Source of the DNA: Pseudoalteromonas gelatinilytica
GTDB taxonomy: Bacteria > Pseudomonadota > Gammaproteobacteria > Enterobacterales > Alteromonadaceae
Reading direction: 5' to 3'
NCBI RefSeq assembly: GCF_001641615.1
Contig: NZ_LRRU01000019.1
Span: forward strand, 62,001 to 126,000
Length of the DNA stretch: 64,000 bases
Shown: one piece after another, positions 36,424 to 45,494 of the stretch
Layout: every line of letters starts with the position of its first letter
Numbering within the stretch: the stretch's first letter is position 1
Notes under the pieces: generated by a model
What the model saw: only the letters and a program-made list of their open reading frames with translations
Told to the model about the DNA's origin: nothing
Databases searched by the model: none
Program-made: the position numbers and the translations under genes

Positions 36424-36450
36424 AAAAGGGAAGTCATTGACTTCCCTTTT
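36424..36450. terminator. Terminator between the membrane-protein gene and ushA
   Basis: A perfect 13-bp inverted repeat (AAAAGGGAAGTCA with its complement at 36438-36450) lies between convergent genes and ends in T4. Confidence 0.85.
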
Positions 36451-36476
36451 GCTTGTTAAAGATTATTGAGTACATC

Positions 36477-38090
36477 TTATTGTTGTTTAGGCGTATAATC
36501 AGCCGCTTTAACAGGGCTATTTTGCTCAAAGAAACGTTTTAATGCCTGTGCATCTGTATCATCTGTACTTACAAAGCCTTTTTTATCGGTAAGAGTAGGG
36601 TAGCCGTCACCACCAGAGGCATTATAACTGTTAATACTCATACGATATATTTTAGCCATATCAAGTGGCTTTCCAGCAATCTTAACATCAGATAAGGTGT
36701 CATCGTCGCGTTTAAAGCTCAACTTATAATATTGTAAGTAGGCACCTGAATCAGGTGGGAAAGACGTAACCACAGACAAGTAATCAAATAACTCTTGGCC
36801 TGTCATATCAATATAGGTGATACGATTTTTAAAAGGATGAACTTTTAAAATATCTTTATAACTGACATCACCTGCTTGAATGCTATCGCGAATTCCGCCA
36901 CCGCTGATCAAACCAAAATCAGCACCCACAGATTGCATTTGAGCAGCAATTATTACGCGTGCTAAGTTAACTTGCTCGTAGCGCACCTTGTTACGGTCAC
37001 CTTCAAGTTTTGCATCAACGGCGCCAATTTTACCGGCAATTTGTGCTGCGCCTTTTTGCTGATAAACAGCAAGTACGTCTTGTAAGCTTTTGTTAGGTTC
37101 GATGTAATCAGCTGCCAACTTCTTATTGCCATTTTCATCATTGATATATAGGTTAACTGGAATAAGTGCGTAATTAAGAAGTGTTAATTTGCCCTTTTCT
37201 AATTTGAATTCAGCCTTACCCACATATTTACCCCATTCATGGGCTTGCATAATCCAAGTGCCATTTTGTTGATCTGGTTTACATGCTTTACCTGGCATGA
37301 AGCTTTCGTCAGCGATATTTGCCTCTTTCATACAAACAGGTTCTTGTGAATGTCCGCCAACAATAATATCAAGCATGCCTTTAGGTAAGTTACGCGCCAT
37401 AGTTACATCACCCGGCGCATTAATCCCAAAGTTCGCATCAACATAGTGACCCATGTGCGTGACAGCAATGGTGATATCAGGGTTGTACTGTTTTTCAATT
37501 TCTGGGGCTAACTTTGCAGTAACCTCTGTTGGGTCTTTAAATTCTAGACCACCGATATATTGAGGATTACCTATTTTTGCTGTATCTGTAGTTGTTAAGC
37601 CGATTACAGCAATCTTAAGGCCATTTTTTTCAAAGATTTTATAACCTTGGTAGCGTGCTTCACCGGTTGTTTTATCAATGATGTTGGCAGATAAAAATGG
37701 AAAGTTAGACCATTTTTGTTGTTGATCAAGTACTGCCAGAGGATTGTCAAACTCATGGTTACCAATTGCCATTGCGTCATAGCCAATTAAAGACATACCT
37801 TTAAAATCGGGCTCTGCGTGTTGTAAGTCTGACTCTGGAATACCGGTATTGATATCGCCGCCTGACAGCAATAACACAGCATGGCCTTTTGCTTTAGCAT
37901 CGGCTTTTAATTGATCGATTAAAGTTTTACGGGCTGCCATACCATACTCGCCTTGCTCGTTGTGCCAAAAGCGACCGTGGTTATCATTGGTATGAAGTAG
38001 AGTTAAATATTGTACTGAATCAGTATTATTCGAAGATGAGCTACATGCGGTTAGGGTAACCAGTAGCGAAGTTAATAAAAAAAAGCGCAT
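36477..38090 (-). CDS. ushA: UshA-type UDP-sugar hydrolase / 5'-nucleotidase, lipoprotein
   Basis: A 537-residue enzyme closely following E. coli UshA, which removes phosphate from 5'-nucleotides and splits UDP-sugars outside the cytoplasm. Seen: the metal motif LHTNDNHGRFWHNEQGEYG, GGDINTGIPESDLQ, AIGNHEFDNP, VTHMGHY and GGHSQEPVC in the catalytic half. The nucleotide-binding C-terminal half has GGGIRDSIQAGDVSYKD and NASGGDGYPTL. Unlike soluble E. coli UshA the signal peptide ends in the lipobox LTAC (Cys16), so it is lipid-anchored. Near the S1/P1 nuclease it fits a nucleic-acid scavenging route. Confidence 0.93.
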   Translation of the reverse strand: MRFFLLTSLLVTLTACSSSSNNTDSVQYLTLLHTNDNHGRFWHNEQGEYGMAARKTLIDQLKADAKAKGHAVLLLSGGDINTGIPESDLQHAEPDFKGMSLIGYDAMAIGNHEFDNPLAVLDQQQKWSNFPFLSANIIDKTTGEARYQGYKIFEKNGLKIAVIGLTTTDTAKIGNPQYIGGLEFKDPTEVTAKLAPEIEKQYNPDITIAVTHMGHYVDANFGINAPGDVTMARNLPKGMLDIIVGGHSQEPVCMKEANIADESFMPGKACKPDQQNGTWIMQAHEWGKYVGKAEFKLEKGKLTLLNYALIPVNLYINDENGNKKLAADYIEPNKSLQDVLAVYQQKGAAQIAGKIGAVDAKLEGDRNKVRYEQVNLARVIIAAQMQSVGADFGLISGGGIRDSIQAGDVSYKDILKVHPFKNRITYIDMTGQELFDYLSVVTSFPPDSGAYLQYYKLSFKRDDDTLSDVKIAGKPLDMAKIYRMSINSYNASGGDGYPTLTDKKGFVSTDDTDAQALKRFFEQNSPVKAADYTPKQQ

Positions 38091-38165
38091 AATTGTTTGC
38101 CTGATTAGAGCAGTAGGTTAATTAAGCGCTTAGTTTAAACGACTTAAGTTTAAATTAAATGTCTT

Positions 38166-38363
38166 TTATAAACTTTTGTTGCTATTTTCTGTATTTATTT
38201 GTCCTGTTGCAGCGAGTTGCCGGCGTTGCAGTTCTTGTTCTGCGTAATGAGACTTTTGGTGATTATTGCCCACCATCCAATTTAAAAAACTAGCTGGTAA
38301 CTGGCTGTAAGGCTCACCTTGGTGTAGGCCAAAATCGCATATTGCGTTCTCTTCATTCGCCAT
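38166..38363 (-). CDS. DUF3820-like small protein
   Basis: A 65-residue cytoplasmic protein with FGLHQGEPYSQLPASFLNWMVG, resembling the DUF3820 pattern (G-K-H-x-G-x-x-x-x-x-L-P-x-x-Y-L-x-W). The function is unknown. I chose ATG 38363, with AGGAA 7 bases upstream, and not the longer frame to 38417. It is a single gene with no clear partner. Confidence 0.6.
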   Translation of the reverse strand: MANEENAICDFGLHQGEPYSQLPASFLNWMVGNNHQKSHYAEQELQRRQLAATGQINTENSNKSL

Positions 38364-38610
38364 GGTTAATTCCTGTGTGTTCATTGTCGTCGTGCAAATA
38401 CTAACAAACTGAGTCAATTTGATAAGACGATTTTGATTTAGTATTTATATTTTTTATAACCAAATTGAATACGCGATGTAAATTAATGTAACTGAGTTGT
38501 AATTGCTATGGCGTGTTTTGTGTAACTATTTTGTTTGCTATTTATGCATCAACCTTTTTTGTTTAAGCTTCGTGCAGTTTTATAATAAAAAGTATCAGGA
38601 AAGATAAACA

Positions 38611-39348
38611 ATGAAAAAACATCTACTTGCAACTGCGCTTTTTACAAGCTGCTTTACAGCTAATGCGACGATTGTAGAAATGCAAACAAATCAAGGCACC
38701 ATTACCGTTAACCTTTATGATCAACACACACCTATCACGGTAGAAAACTTTCTTAACTATGTAACTGACGGTAGTTATGACGGCAGTGTTATTCATCGTT
38801 CTGTTGACGATTTTGTATTGCAAGGGGGTGGTTTTAAGTTTGATACGGACTTTAATTCGATTGAAACAACTGATGCAATCACCAATGAGCCTGTTTTATC
38901 AAACGTTAAAGGCACGATTGCAATGGCGAAAGTTGGTGGCAATGCCAACAGTGCAACAAGCCAATGGTTTTTTAACTTAAAAGATAATAGCGCTAATCTT
39001 GATTTACAAAACGGTGGTTTCACCGTGTTTGGTGAAATCACAGCTGATAGCTTTGAAACAATCGAGACAATTACATCATTAGTTCACTGTGGTGAAATTC
39101 CAACGGTTGGCTTAAATGAAGATCAATGCCCAACCACCACTAGCGGTTTTAATGCTGAAAACTTAGTGATGATTAACAGTGTTGTTGTGATTGATGATGA
39201 TCCGAATTCATCTGCCTCTTTATCACCAAAAGAAAATACACTTATTGACGAAGATAATTCATCCGATAATGGCGGTGGTAGTTCAGGTGGTAGTCTTGCG
39301 TGGATGCTATCTTTATTAGCCCTTGCAGGCTTTAGTCGTCGTAAATAA
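38611..39348 (+). CDS. Secreted cyclophilin-type peptidyl-prolyl isomerase with GlyGly-CTERM anchor
   Basis: A 245-residue exported protein. The signal peptide ends NAT/NA near residue 19. The cyclophilin domain (about 20-200) has TNQGTITVNLYDQHTPITVENFLNYV, VIHRSVDDFVLQGGGF and a short form of the active-site region with NSATSQWFFNLKDN. A Gly/Ser-rich linker leads to a hydrophobic helix and final SRRK, the GlyGly-CTERM tail cut by rhombosortase for surface display. It would help fold proteins at the cell surface or secreted proteins. Normal bacterial cyclophilins lack this tail. It is a single gene with its own terminator. Confidence 0.83.
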   Translation: MKKHLLATALFTSCFTANATIVEMQTNQGTITVNLYDQHTPITVENFLNYVTDGSYDGSVIHRSVDDFVLQGGGFKFDTDFNSIETTDAITNEPVLSNVKGTIAMAKVGGNANSATSQWFFNLKDNSANLDLQNGGFTVFGEITADSFETIETITSLVHCGEIPTVGLNEDQCPTTTSGFNAENLVMINSVVVIDDDPNSSASLSPKENTLIDEDNSSDNGGGSSGGSLAWMLSLLALAGFSRRK

Positions 39349-39370
39349 TTCCAACCAACAAAGTTAATAA

Positions 39371-39392
39371 GGCGCTAAAAAGCGCCTTTTTT
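39371..39392 (+). terminator. Terminator after the cyclophilin gene
   Basis: GGCGCT (39371-39376) and AGCGCC (39381-39386) pair around AAAA and are followed by T6. It is also usable by the convergent MAPEG gene. Confidence 0.85.
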
Positions 39393-39409
39393 CTTTGTAT
39401 CACTAAGTA

Positions 39410-39823
39410 CTAAAAGATTCTTACTAAAACCAGCACCCACATTATTAGCATAATGAAGCTACTGACAACGAAACTATAATAGCGCGCCTTCAAGGTATTT
39501 GAAGTTAAGTGAATTACGCTATGAATAATTCTTAATGCTACATAAACCCACGCAAGGGCAACAAAAACAGTACCCACCGCATTGACCTGTAGAGCTGTTA
39601 AACAGGCAATAAAAAACAGCACTGGCATTTCGAATTGATTGATAAAGTTGCGATCTGCAACACGCACATCAGTGCCTGCTTTTTCTAAATCCATTGTTAA
39701 GAAGTCTTTCATCTCAATGGTTTTTTGTTTTGCCGCACGAAAGCGACGTTTACCCATAATGTACATCACAATGAATGTCAGTAAGACCTGAGTGAACATT
39801 GCTACAATTAGCCACTTTTCCAT
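39410..39823 (-). CDS. MAPEG-family membrane protein
   Basis: A 137-residue protein with four membrane helices and the family segments FINQFEMPVLFFIACLTALQ, then LAWVYVALRIIHSVIHLTSN (both about residues 62-110). MAPEG proteins include membrane glutathione transferases; bacterial members are mostly uncharacterised. The Asn/Glu and Arg/His residues in the helices are those kept across the family. It is a single gene. Confidence 0.85.
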   Translation of the reverse strand: MEKWLIVAMFTQVLLTFIVMYIMGKRRFRAAKQKTIEMKDFLTMDLEKAGTDVRVADRNFINQFEMPVLFFIACLTALQVNAVGTVFVALAWVYVALRIIHSVIHLTSNTLKARYYSFVVSSFIMLIMWVLVLVRIF

Positions 39824-39989
39824 AGCTCATCCTTTGTTATAGTTATTGCTATTAATCTTAACCGTAAGTACTGCATTTTCACAATGTGTTACAAAGTTTT
39901 GCTGTAACTTAGCTCAAAAGCATTGAATTGCGGCGCTCTAAAACACATGATAAATAAAAATTTATTCAATTTCTAATGGATACTAAATA

Positions 39990-42875
39990 ATGAAAAAAAT
40001 AATGGGACTCAGTGCAATCGCTTTTGCAGTGTTAGCAGGTTGTTCTTCTACTTCTACCACAACGCCTCCATCTGCTAATACTAACCTTATTCCTGACTCG
40101 TTGGTGATAAGTCCAAACGATACCCGTGAGTACAAAACATTAAAACTTGATAACGAAATTGATGTGATTTTAATTTCAGACCCAAGCGCTGAAAAATCAG
40201 CTGCTGCATTGAGTGTCGGTGTTGGTTTATTGCACGACCCTATGTCGCAACAAGGTATGGCACATTATCTAGAGCATATGCTGTTCCTTGGTACAGACCG
40301 TTACCCTGACACCAAAGGTTACAGTGATTTTATGACTAAAAATGGTGGGGCGCATAACGCTTACACCTGGTTAGATATCACAAACTACATGTTCAAAGTC
40401 AACAATGATGCTTACGATGAAGCACTTGACCGCTTTGCGGATTTCTTTAAATCACCAAAGCTTTACCCTGAGTACACAGACAAAGAAAAAAATGCGGTAA
40501 ATGCCGAATGGTCAATGCGCCGTGAAATGGACTTCTTTGGTCAATTTAAACTAGCACGCCAAATGATGGGCTCACACCCAGCAAACCGCTTTTTAATTGG
40601 TAACCTAGAAACTTTAGGGGATAAAGAAGGCAGCAATCTACACAAAGAAACCGTTGCTTTTTATAACAAATATTATTCATCGAACATTATGAAAGTGGCG
40701 ATGATTTCTAATCGTCCACTGGCTGAAATGGAAGCAAAAGCTAAACAGTATTTTGCTGACATTGAAAACAAACACATCGAAAAGCCAACGGTGACTGATA
40801 AGTTAGACTTTACTGTGGCAGGTGGCAAACGTGTTTACTACTCACCGAATGAAGATGTTAAACAGCTACAGTTAGAATTCACTATTGCTGATAACAGTTC
40901 ACAGTTTGCGGTAAAACCAAACCGTTTTGTGTCGTACCTTTTAAGCAATGAAATGCAAGGTAGCCCGGCACAAATTTTACGTGATAAAGGCTGGGTGTCA
41001 CGATTATCAGCTTCTGATGCTCCAACTCAATACGGTAACTATGGCAGCTTAACAGTTAATATTGAATTGACTGATGCTGGGATGCAAAACCGCGAAGAAA
41101 TTGTCGCTATGGTTATGCAATACATTGCGCTTATCAAAGAGCAGGGTGTTGATAGCAAATACTTTAATGAAATTCGTACCTCTCTAAACAATGAATTTCA
41201 ATTCCTAGAAAAAGGCGATGAGTTTGGTTATGTCAGTAACTTAACTGATAGCATGCAAAAATTCCCTGTGAACAATGCAATTAACGCACCTTATTATTAT
41301 GCAAAGTTTGATGCAGATGCGGTGCAAAACGTGCTTTCACAATTAAACGAAGATACGCTACGTATTTGGTATATTTCAAAGCAAGAAGAAACAGATTCAC
41401 AGCTGCATTTTTACGATGGTAAATACCGCATTGAAGATATCAGCGAAGCAGAAGTTGCAAGCTGGAGCAAACCGAGCGAATACGCTTTAGCATTACCAAC
41501 AGTAAACCGCTTATTACCAGAAAGCTTTGCAATTAAAACGGCGGAGTTTAAACAACAAGCGCATCCTGAACTGGTATTTGATAAGCAAGGTGTAAAAGTT
41601 TGGCGCCAAGCAAGTCAGCAATTTGCTGAGCAACCTAAGGGTCTTGTTGAAGTTTACATTAATACACCTGATGCCCTTGTGAATGTTAAATCACAAGTTC
41701 TTTATGCAGTGTGGGCTGATCTTTATAACTTACAACAAAGCAAACTAAGCACAGAAGCAGCCGTTGCAGGTATGAGCTTAGGGCTACAACCAAGTAACGG
41801 CCTTGTGTTATCACTAAGTGGTTTTACTGATAAACAAGACGTACTTTTAGCTCAAGCGCTTGAAAATCTAACGTTAGATGTGTCTGAAGAAGGATTTGCC
41901 CAAGCAATCGATCGTTTTAAGCGTGATTTACTCAATCAACAAAAGCAGTTCCCGTTCTACCAAGCATTCGGTGAATACTCAAAACTGACTCGTAGTGGTA
42001 AATTTGATACCGAAAGCTTAATTGCTGCGGCAGATGCGCTAACTCTTGCTGATTTTGCGGCTATCAAGCAATCAACACTTGCTGCCAATGATCTACGCGT
42101 ATTCACGTTTGGTAACTATAACCAAAATGATGTTGACTCTATTGCGAGTAAACTAACCGCTATTTTACCTAAAGGCCATAAAACGACTGAGTTTGCTAGA
42201 AGCAAAGCATGGTTACCTCAACCAGGTGAACGCATCGTATTACAAAAAGATATTGATGTAGCAGATGTAGCAATCATTGATATGGTTGTACACCCAACAC
42301 CTGGCTATAAGCAAAAAGCACAGGCGCAAATCTTACAAAGTCACTTTAGAACCGTAGCGTTTGATAAGTTACGTACTGAAGAGCAGCTGGCTTATGCGGT
42401 TGGTGCGTTAGCACGTCCTATCGAAGACTACTCTGCATTGGGTCTATATATTCAAACACCGGTTAAAGGCCCTAAAGAGATGCAAGCGCGTTTTGATGAG
42501 TTCAAAAAGCAATACGCTGTTGAGCTTGATAACATGACAGAAGAAACATTTGCACAACTTAAAAATGCAACGCTTGTGTCTTTAAAAGAGCAGCCTAAAA
42601 ACTTAAGTGATGAAATGTCACCACTTATCACAGATTGGTATCGTGAGAACTTTAAGTTTGATTCTAAGGAAAAACTTATCGCAGAAGTTGAAAAAGTAAC
42701 CTTGGCTGATCTTAAAGATTATTACAAGAAAACCATGCTTAACAGTGAGGCTCCACGATTAAATATTCAAATGCGTGGTAGTAAGTTTGCGGATAAGCCA
42801 TTTGCAGATCTTAAAAACCAAACAAAAGTTGAAAACTTAGAGAGTTTTTACAAAGGCATTAAATTCCAAAACTAA
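39990..42875 (+). CDS. M16-family zinc metallopeptidase lipoprotein (protease III/insulysin-like)
   Basis: A 961-residue peptidase of pitrilysin/insulysin size. The signal peptide ends in the lipobox LAGC (Cys19), so it is probably anchored in the envelope, unlike soluble E. coli PtrA. The inverted zinc motif HYLEH is at residues 92-96 (His92, Glu95, His96), and the downstream Glu lies in NAVNAEWSMRRE. Four M16 half-domains follow the usual plan, with FRTVAFDKLRTEEQLAYAVGA in parts near the C-terminal substrate-binding region. It likely degrades peptides of up to a few kDa in the periplasm. Confidence 0.9.
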   Translation: MKKIMGLSAIAFAVLAGCSSTSTTTPPSANTNLIPDSLVISPNDTREYKTLKLDNEIDVILISDPSAEKSAAALSVGVGLLHDPMSQQGMAHYLEHMLFLGTDRYPDTKGYSDFMTKNGGAHNAYTWLDITNYMFKVNNDAYDEALDRFADFFKSPKLYPEYTDKEKNAVNAEWSMRREMDFFGQFKLARQMMGSHPANRFLIGNLETLGDKEGSNLHKETVAFYNKYYSSNIMKVAMISNRPLAEMEAKAKQYFADIENKHIEKPTVTDKLDFTVAGGKRVYYSPNEDVKQLQLEFTIADNSSQFAVKPNRFVSYLLSNEMQGSPAQILRDKGWVSRLSASDAPTQYGNYGSLTVNIELTDAGMQNREEIVAMVMQYIALIKEQGVDSKYFNEIRTSLNNEFQFLEKGDEFGYVSNLTDSMQKFPVNNAINAPYYYAKFDADAVQNVLSQLNEDTLRIWYISKQEETDSQLHFYDGKYRIEDISEAEVASWSKPSEYALALPTVNRLLPESFAIKTAEFKQQAHPELVFDKQGVKVWRQASQQFAEQPKGLVEVYINTPDALVNVKSQVLYAVWADLYNLQQSKLSTEAAVAGMSLGLQPSNGLVLSLSGFTDKQDVLLAQALENLTLDVSEEGFAQAIDRFKRDLLNQQKQFPFYQAFGEYSKLTRSGKFDTESLIAAADALTLADFAAIKQSTLAANDLRVFTFGNYNQNDVDSIASKLTAILPKGHKTTEFARSKAWLPQPGERIVLQKDIDVADVAIIDMVVHPTPGYKQKAQAQILQSHFRTVAFDKLRTEEQLAYAVGALARPIEDYSALGLYIQTPVKGPKEMQARFDEFKKQYAVELDNMTEETFAQLKNATLVSLKEQPKNLSDEMSPLITDWYRENFKFDSKEKLIAEVEKVTLADLKDYYKKTMLNSEAPRLNIQMRGSKFADKPFADLKNQTKVENLESFYKGIKFQN

Positions 42876-42892
42876 TTTAATAGCGGATAAAC

Positions 42893-42920
42893 AAAAGCCC
42901 AAGCAATTGCTTGGGCTTTT
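42893..42920. terminator. Terminator between the M16 peptidase and NhaC genes
   Basis: A perfect 28-bp palindrome with core GCCCAAGCAATTGCTTGGGC, flanked by A4 and T6, lies between convergent genes. Confidence 0.87.
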
Positions 42921-42924
42921 TTAT

Positions 42925-44307
42925 TTATGCGATAAGCAAAAATCCTATAAATGCAGCGCTTGCTGCAAGTAAGGTATAAGGCAGTTGCGTGATAGCATGG
43001 CTGACTAAATCACACCCTGAGCCTTGCGCGGCAAGTACCGTGGAGTCAGAATAGAAGCACGCCTGACTACCAAATGACGACGCCGACAGCAAAGCGCCAA
43101 TCACTAAAGGAATATTGGCATCAATTGCGTAAGCCAGAGGCATTACAATAGGAATCGTTACTGCGAAAATCCCCCAGCTTGAACCTGTTGCAAAAGCAAG
43201 TACTGCCATTGCTAAAAACACCACGGCAGGTAGGTACTGGGCCGTCATATAAGGGCTTAATGTATTAATAACATATTGCGGAAGCATTAATTGGTCACAC
43301 ACATCTTTAAATATAAATGCTGCAACCACAGTCCCAATAGCGGGGATCATACTTTTAAAACCATCAAGCATACGCTCAACGAGTTCTGACAATGTCATCA
43401 ACTTTTGTAACATATAAAAAGGTAAAACAACGGCAAAGGTTGCAAGCAATCCTTTGTATACGTCAATGTCAAAGTAAACAGTAAATGCAACAAGTAAAAC
43501 TATCGGCACTAAAAAGTTATAGAGTTTGCCGTTTGAAGCGGCTGTTTCAAAGTTTTCTTCCGCTGCTTTTACTGCGTATTCATCCGCTGTTTGAACATCT
43601 GTGTATTGGCTATTTGAGATCTCGATTTGATTATTCATGGCACGTAGTTGTGCTTTTTTCATCGGACCAAAAGCAGGGATGACATTTAAGCTAACCAGTA
43701 ATACAACAATGACCGCAAACCAAGCATATAACATGTAAGGGATTGCTTGAATGTAGACGGCAATACCTTGACCTTCTGGTGCAACATTATTATCAACTAA
43801 CAAGCCACCAAAAAATACGGCCCATGTAGAGAGTGGTACCAGCACACAGATAGGCGCGGCTGTTGAGTCAACAACATAAGCGAGCATTTCACGGCTAATT
43901 TTAAACTTATCGGTGATACGTTTCATGGTTTCACCGACGGTTAATGCATTTAAGTAATCATCAATAAAAATAATCACACCTAGCACAAATGTCATCACCA
44001 ACGATGAGCGCTGGCCTTTGGCAAACTTTAACGCTAATTCGGCGAAGGCACTTGCACCCCCGGTTCTCACTAATAAAGCGATTAATGCACCAAATCCACC
44101 ACAGACTAAAATTAGCCAGGCAATGGTTTCGTCTTGCATTACCTTTAATGAAATATCAGCAAAATTGGCTAACACAGCGGTTGGTCCTAGCATGGCTAAA
44201 CCAAACAAAGCACCAATTAGTAAAGATAAAATAGGGCGGCGTAAAAATACGGCCAAAACCACCACCAATACTGGCGGCAGTAAACTTAACGCAGAAGGTT
44301 CTTGCAT
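42925..44307 (-). CDS. NhaC-family Na+/H+ antiporter-like membrane protein
   Basis: A 460-residue carrier with about 11-12 membrane segments and the NhaC-type motifs VILGVIIFIDDYLNALTVGETM in parts (about 110-135), DSTAAPICVLVPLSTW and GSSWGIFAVTIPIVMPLA. A late SSFGSQACFYSDSTVLAAQGS segment is also typical. Some members exchange sodium for protons, others carry lysine, malate or lactate, so the exact substrate is open. I chose ATG 44307; upstream codons to a TTG at 44331 are less likely. No strong ribosome site is seen. Confidence 0.82.
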   Translation of the reverse strand: MQEPSALSLLPPVLVVVLAVFLRRPILSLLIGALFGLAMLGPTAVLANFADISLKVMQDETIAWLILVCGGFGALIALLVRTGGASAFAELALKFAKGQRSSLVMTFVLGVIIFIDDYLNALTVGETMKRITDKFKISREMLAYVVDSTAAPICVLVPLSTWAVFFGGLLVDNNVAPEGQGIAVYIQAIPYMLYAWFAVIVVLLVSLNVIPAFGPMKKAQLRAMNNQIEISNSQYTDVQTADEYAVKAAEENFETAASNGKLYNFLVPIVLLVAFTVYFDIDVYKGLLATFAVVLPFYMLQKLMTLSELVERMLDGFKSMIPAIGTVVAAFIFKDVCDQLMLPQYVINTLSPYMTAQYLPAVVFLAMAVLAFATGSSWGIFAVTIPIVMPLAYAIDANIPLVIGALLSASSFGSQACFYSDSTVLAAQGSGCDLVSHAITQLPYTLLAASAAFIGFLLIA

Positions 44308-44594
44308 TATATTTTTCACACAGTTAAGCAATGCGAGATTGCTTACAGAAATCAGAAGTCTATAGACTCAAGTAACTGCTTTACGCGAACACACTTTTAT
44401 GGACCCATTAGGGAAAGTGCCTGCGTTGGCTGGCGCCAGACAGTATAGAGGGTATACTGCTTTTGTTTTGCCCAAAACATCGCAAGAAAAATAATCCTGA
44501 ATATTAATTTAGTCAATAAGAATTTTTATTGCGATGATAATTATTTTACACTCTTCAACTGTATTACTTTTTTAACTTAATTAAGCTAAGGTTT
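44308..44594. other. Divergent intergenic region with several palindromes
   Basis: This lies between the NhaC gene (- strand) and the Nudix gene (+ strand). It holds AGTCTATAGACT (44357-44368); a hairpin CACTTT/AAAGTG with inner CCC/GGG (44392-44419); CTGGCGCCAG (44430-44439); and CAGTATA/TATACTG around GAGGG (44441-44459). The rest is A+T rich. I see no gene. I compared it with the lysine riboswitch, which can precede NhaC-type carriers, and found no match. Confidence 0.5.
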
Positions 44595-44999
44595 ATGGCA
44601 TTTTCAGATACATACAGACTCAGTAGTCACGCGGTTATCACTAACAACCAAGGACAAGTGTTATTACTAAAATCTAATTATGGTCAAAAAAGTTGGGGGT
44701 TACCTGGCGGGGCTTTAGATAAAGGAGAAACCATTCATCAAGCGTTGCTACGTGAATGCCAAGAAGAGCTTAATTGTGACGTAGACATCGCTTATTTAAG
44801 TGGTGTTTATTATCACACAGCGTTTAACTCTCATGCGTTTATTTTCCGTGCTCATATGGCTGAGGGTGCTGAGATAATGTTGAGCGATGAGCACACAGAG
44901 TATAGCTACTTTGATATTGATGAGTTATCTAAAGTACAAAAAGAGCGTGTTCTCGACTGCCTTAATTTTGCCAATGATGTCGTTAGTAAGGTGTTTTAA
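44595..44999 (+). CDS. Nudix hydrolase
   Basis: A 134-residue hydrolase of nucleoside diphosphates linked to another group. The Nudix box GX5EX7REX2EEL starts with GGALDKGE at about residue 36 and ends QEEL, with the metal-binding Glu residues kept. The substrate cannot be told; short single-domain members often clean up oxidised or unusual nucleotides. AAGG lies a few bases before the ATG. A GNAT gene follows after 3 bases, so the pair is an operon. Confidence 0.87.
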   Translation: MAFSDTYRLSSHAVITNNQGQVLLLKSNYGQKSWGLPGGALDKGETIHQALLRECQEELNCDVDIAYLSGVYYHTAFNSHAFIFRAHMAEGAEIMLSDEHTEYSYFDIDELSKVQKERVLDCLNFANDVVSKVF

Positions 45000-45002
45000 C
45001 CT

Positions 45003-45494
45003 ATGTTAGATATATATTTGCGTGCAGGGCAGCCAGATGATGCGACGTTTATTGTTGAGCTTTTAAATCAAGCAACATTCTTAGAGCATATTGGTAATAA
45101 AAACATTAATACGCCTGCACAAGCTGAGCATTATATTCAACAAACGTTTATAAATAGCCACCTGCAATTTGGTTTTGGTAGCTACATTGTTTGTTTAGCT
45201 AATGGTACACCGGTTGGAATGGTAGGGCTCTTTCAGCGCGATGCGTTAGCTATCCCCGATTTAGGATTTGCCTTGTTAGCTAAATATGAAGGCAAGGGTA
45301 TTATTACAGCTGCTGCTCGGTTATTGATGGCAAAAAAACACGTATTAGAGCTTGGTGTGCTTGCTGCAATAACCTCGCAAACAAATATTGGCTCACAGAA
45401 GGTGTTACAGAAACTTGGTTTTGAGTTTATAGGCGATGTCATCATTAACGATGACAATCAGCCTCTAAAACTCTTATTAAAGAGCAAGCTTTGA
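45003..45494 (+). CDS. GNAT-family N-acetyltransferase (RimJ-like)
   Basis: A 163-residue acetyl-CoA-dependent transferase with the RimJ/RimL-type layout: LGFALLAKYEGKGIITAAARLLM at the acetyl-CoA binding turn (Gly-x-Gly near residue 98), then SQKVLQKLGFEFIGD at the end. The acceptor is unknown. It is cotranscribed with the Nudix gene. Its last 18 bases overlap the end of pqiC on the other strand. Confidence 0.85.
   Translation: MLDIYLRAGQPDDATFIVELLNQATFLEHIGNKNINTPAQAEHYIQQTFINSHLQFGFGSYIVCLANGTPVGMVGLFQRDALAIPDLGFALLAKYEGKGIITAAARLLMAKKHVLELGVLAAITSQTNIGSQKVLQKLGFEFIGDVIINDDNQPLKLLLKSKL

Noticed and set aside
44308..44594. Lysine riboswitch before the NhaC-family gene
   Set aside because: L-box elements can precede NhaC-type carriers, but the AGAGGxGC core and the later conserved loops are not present on the - strand here.
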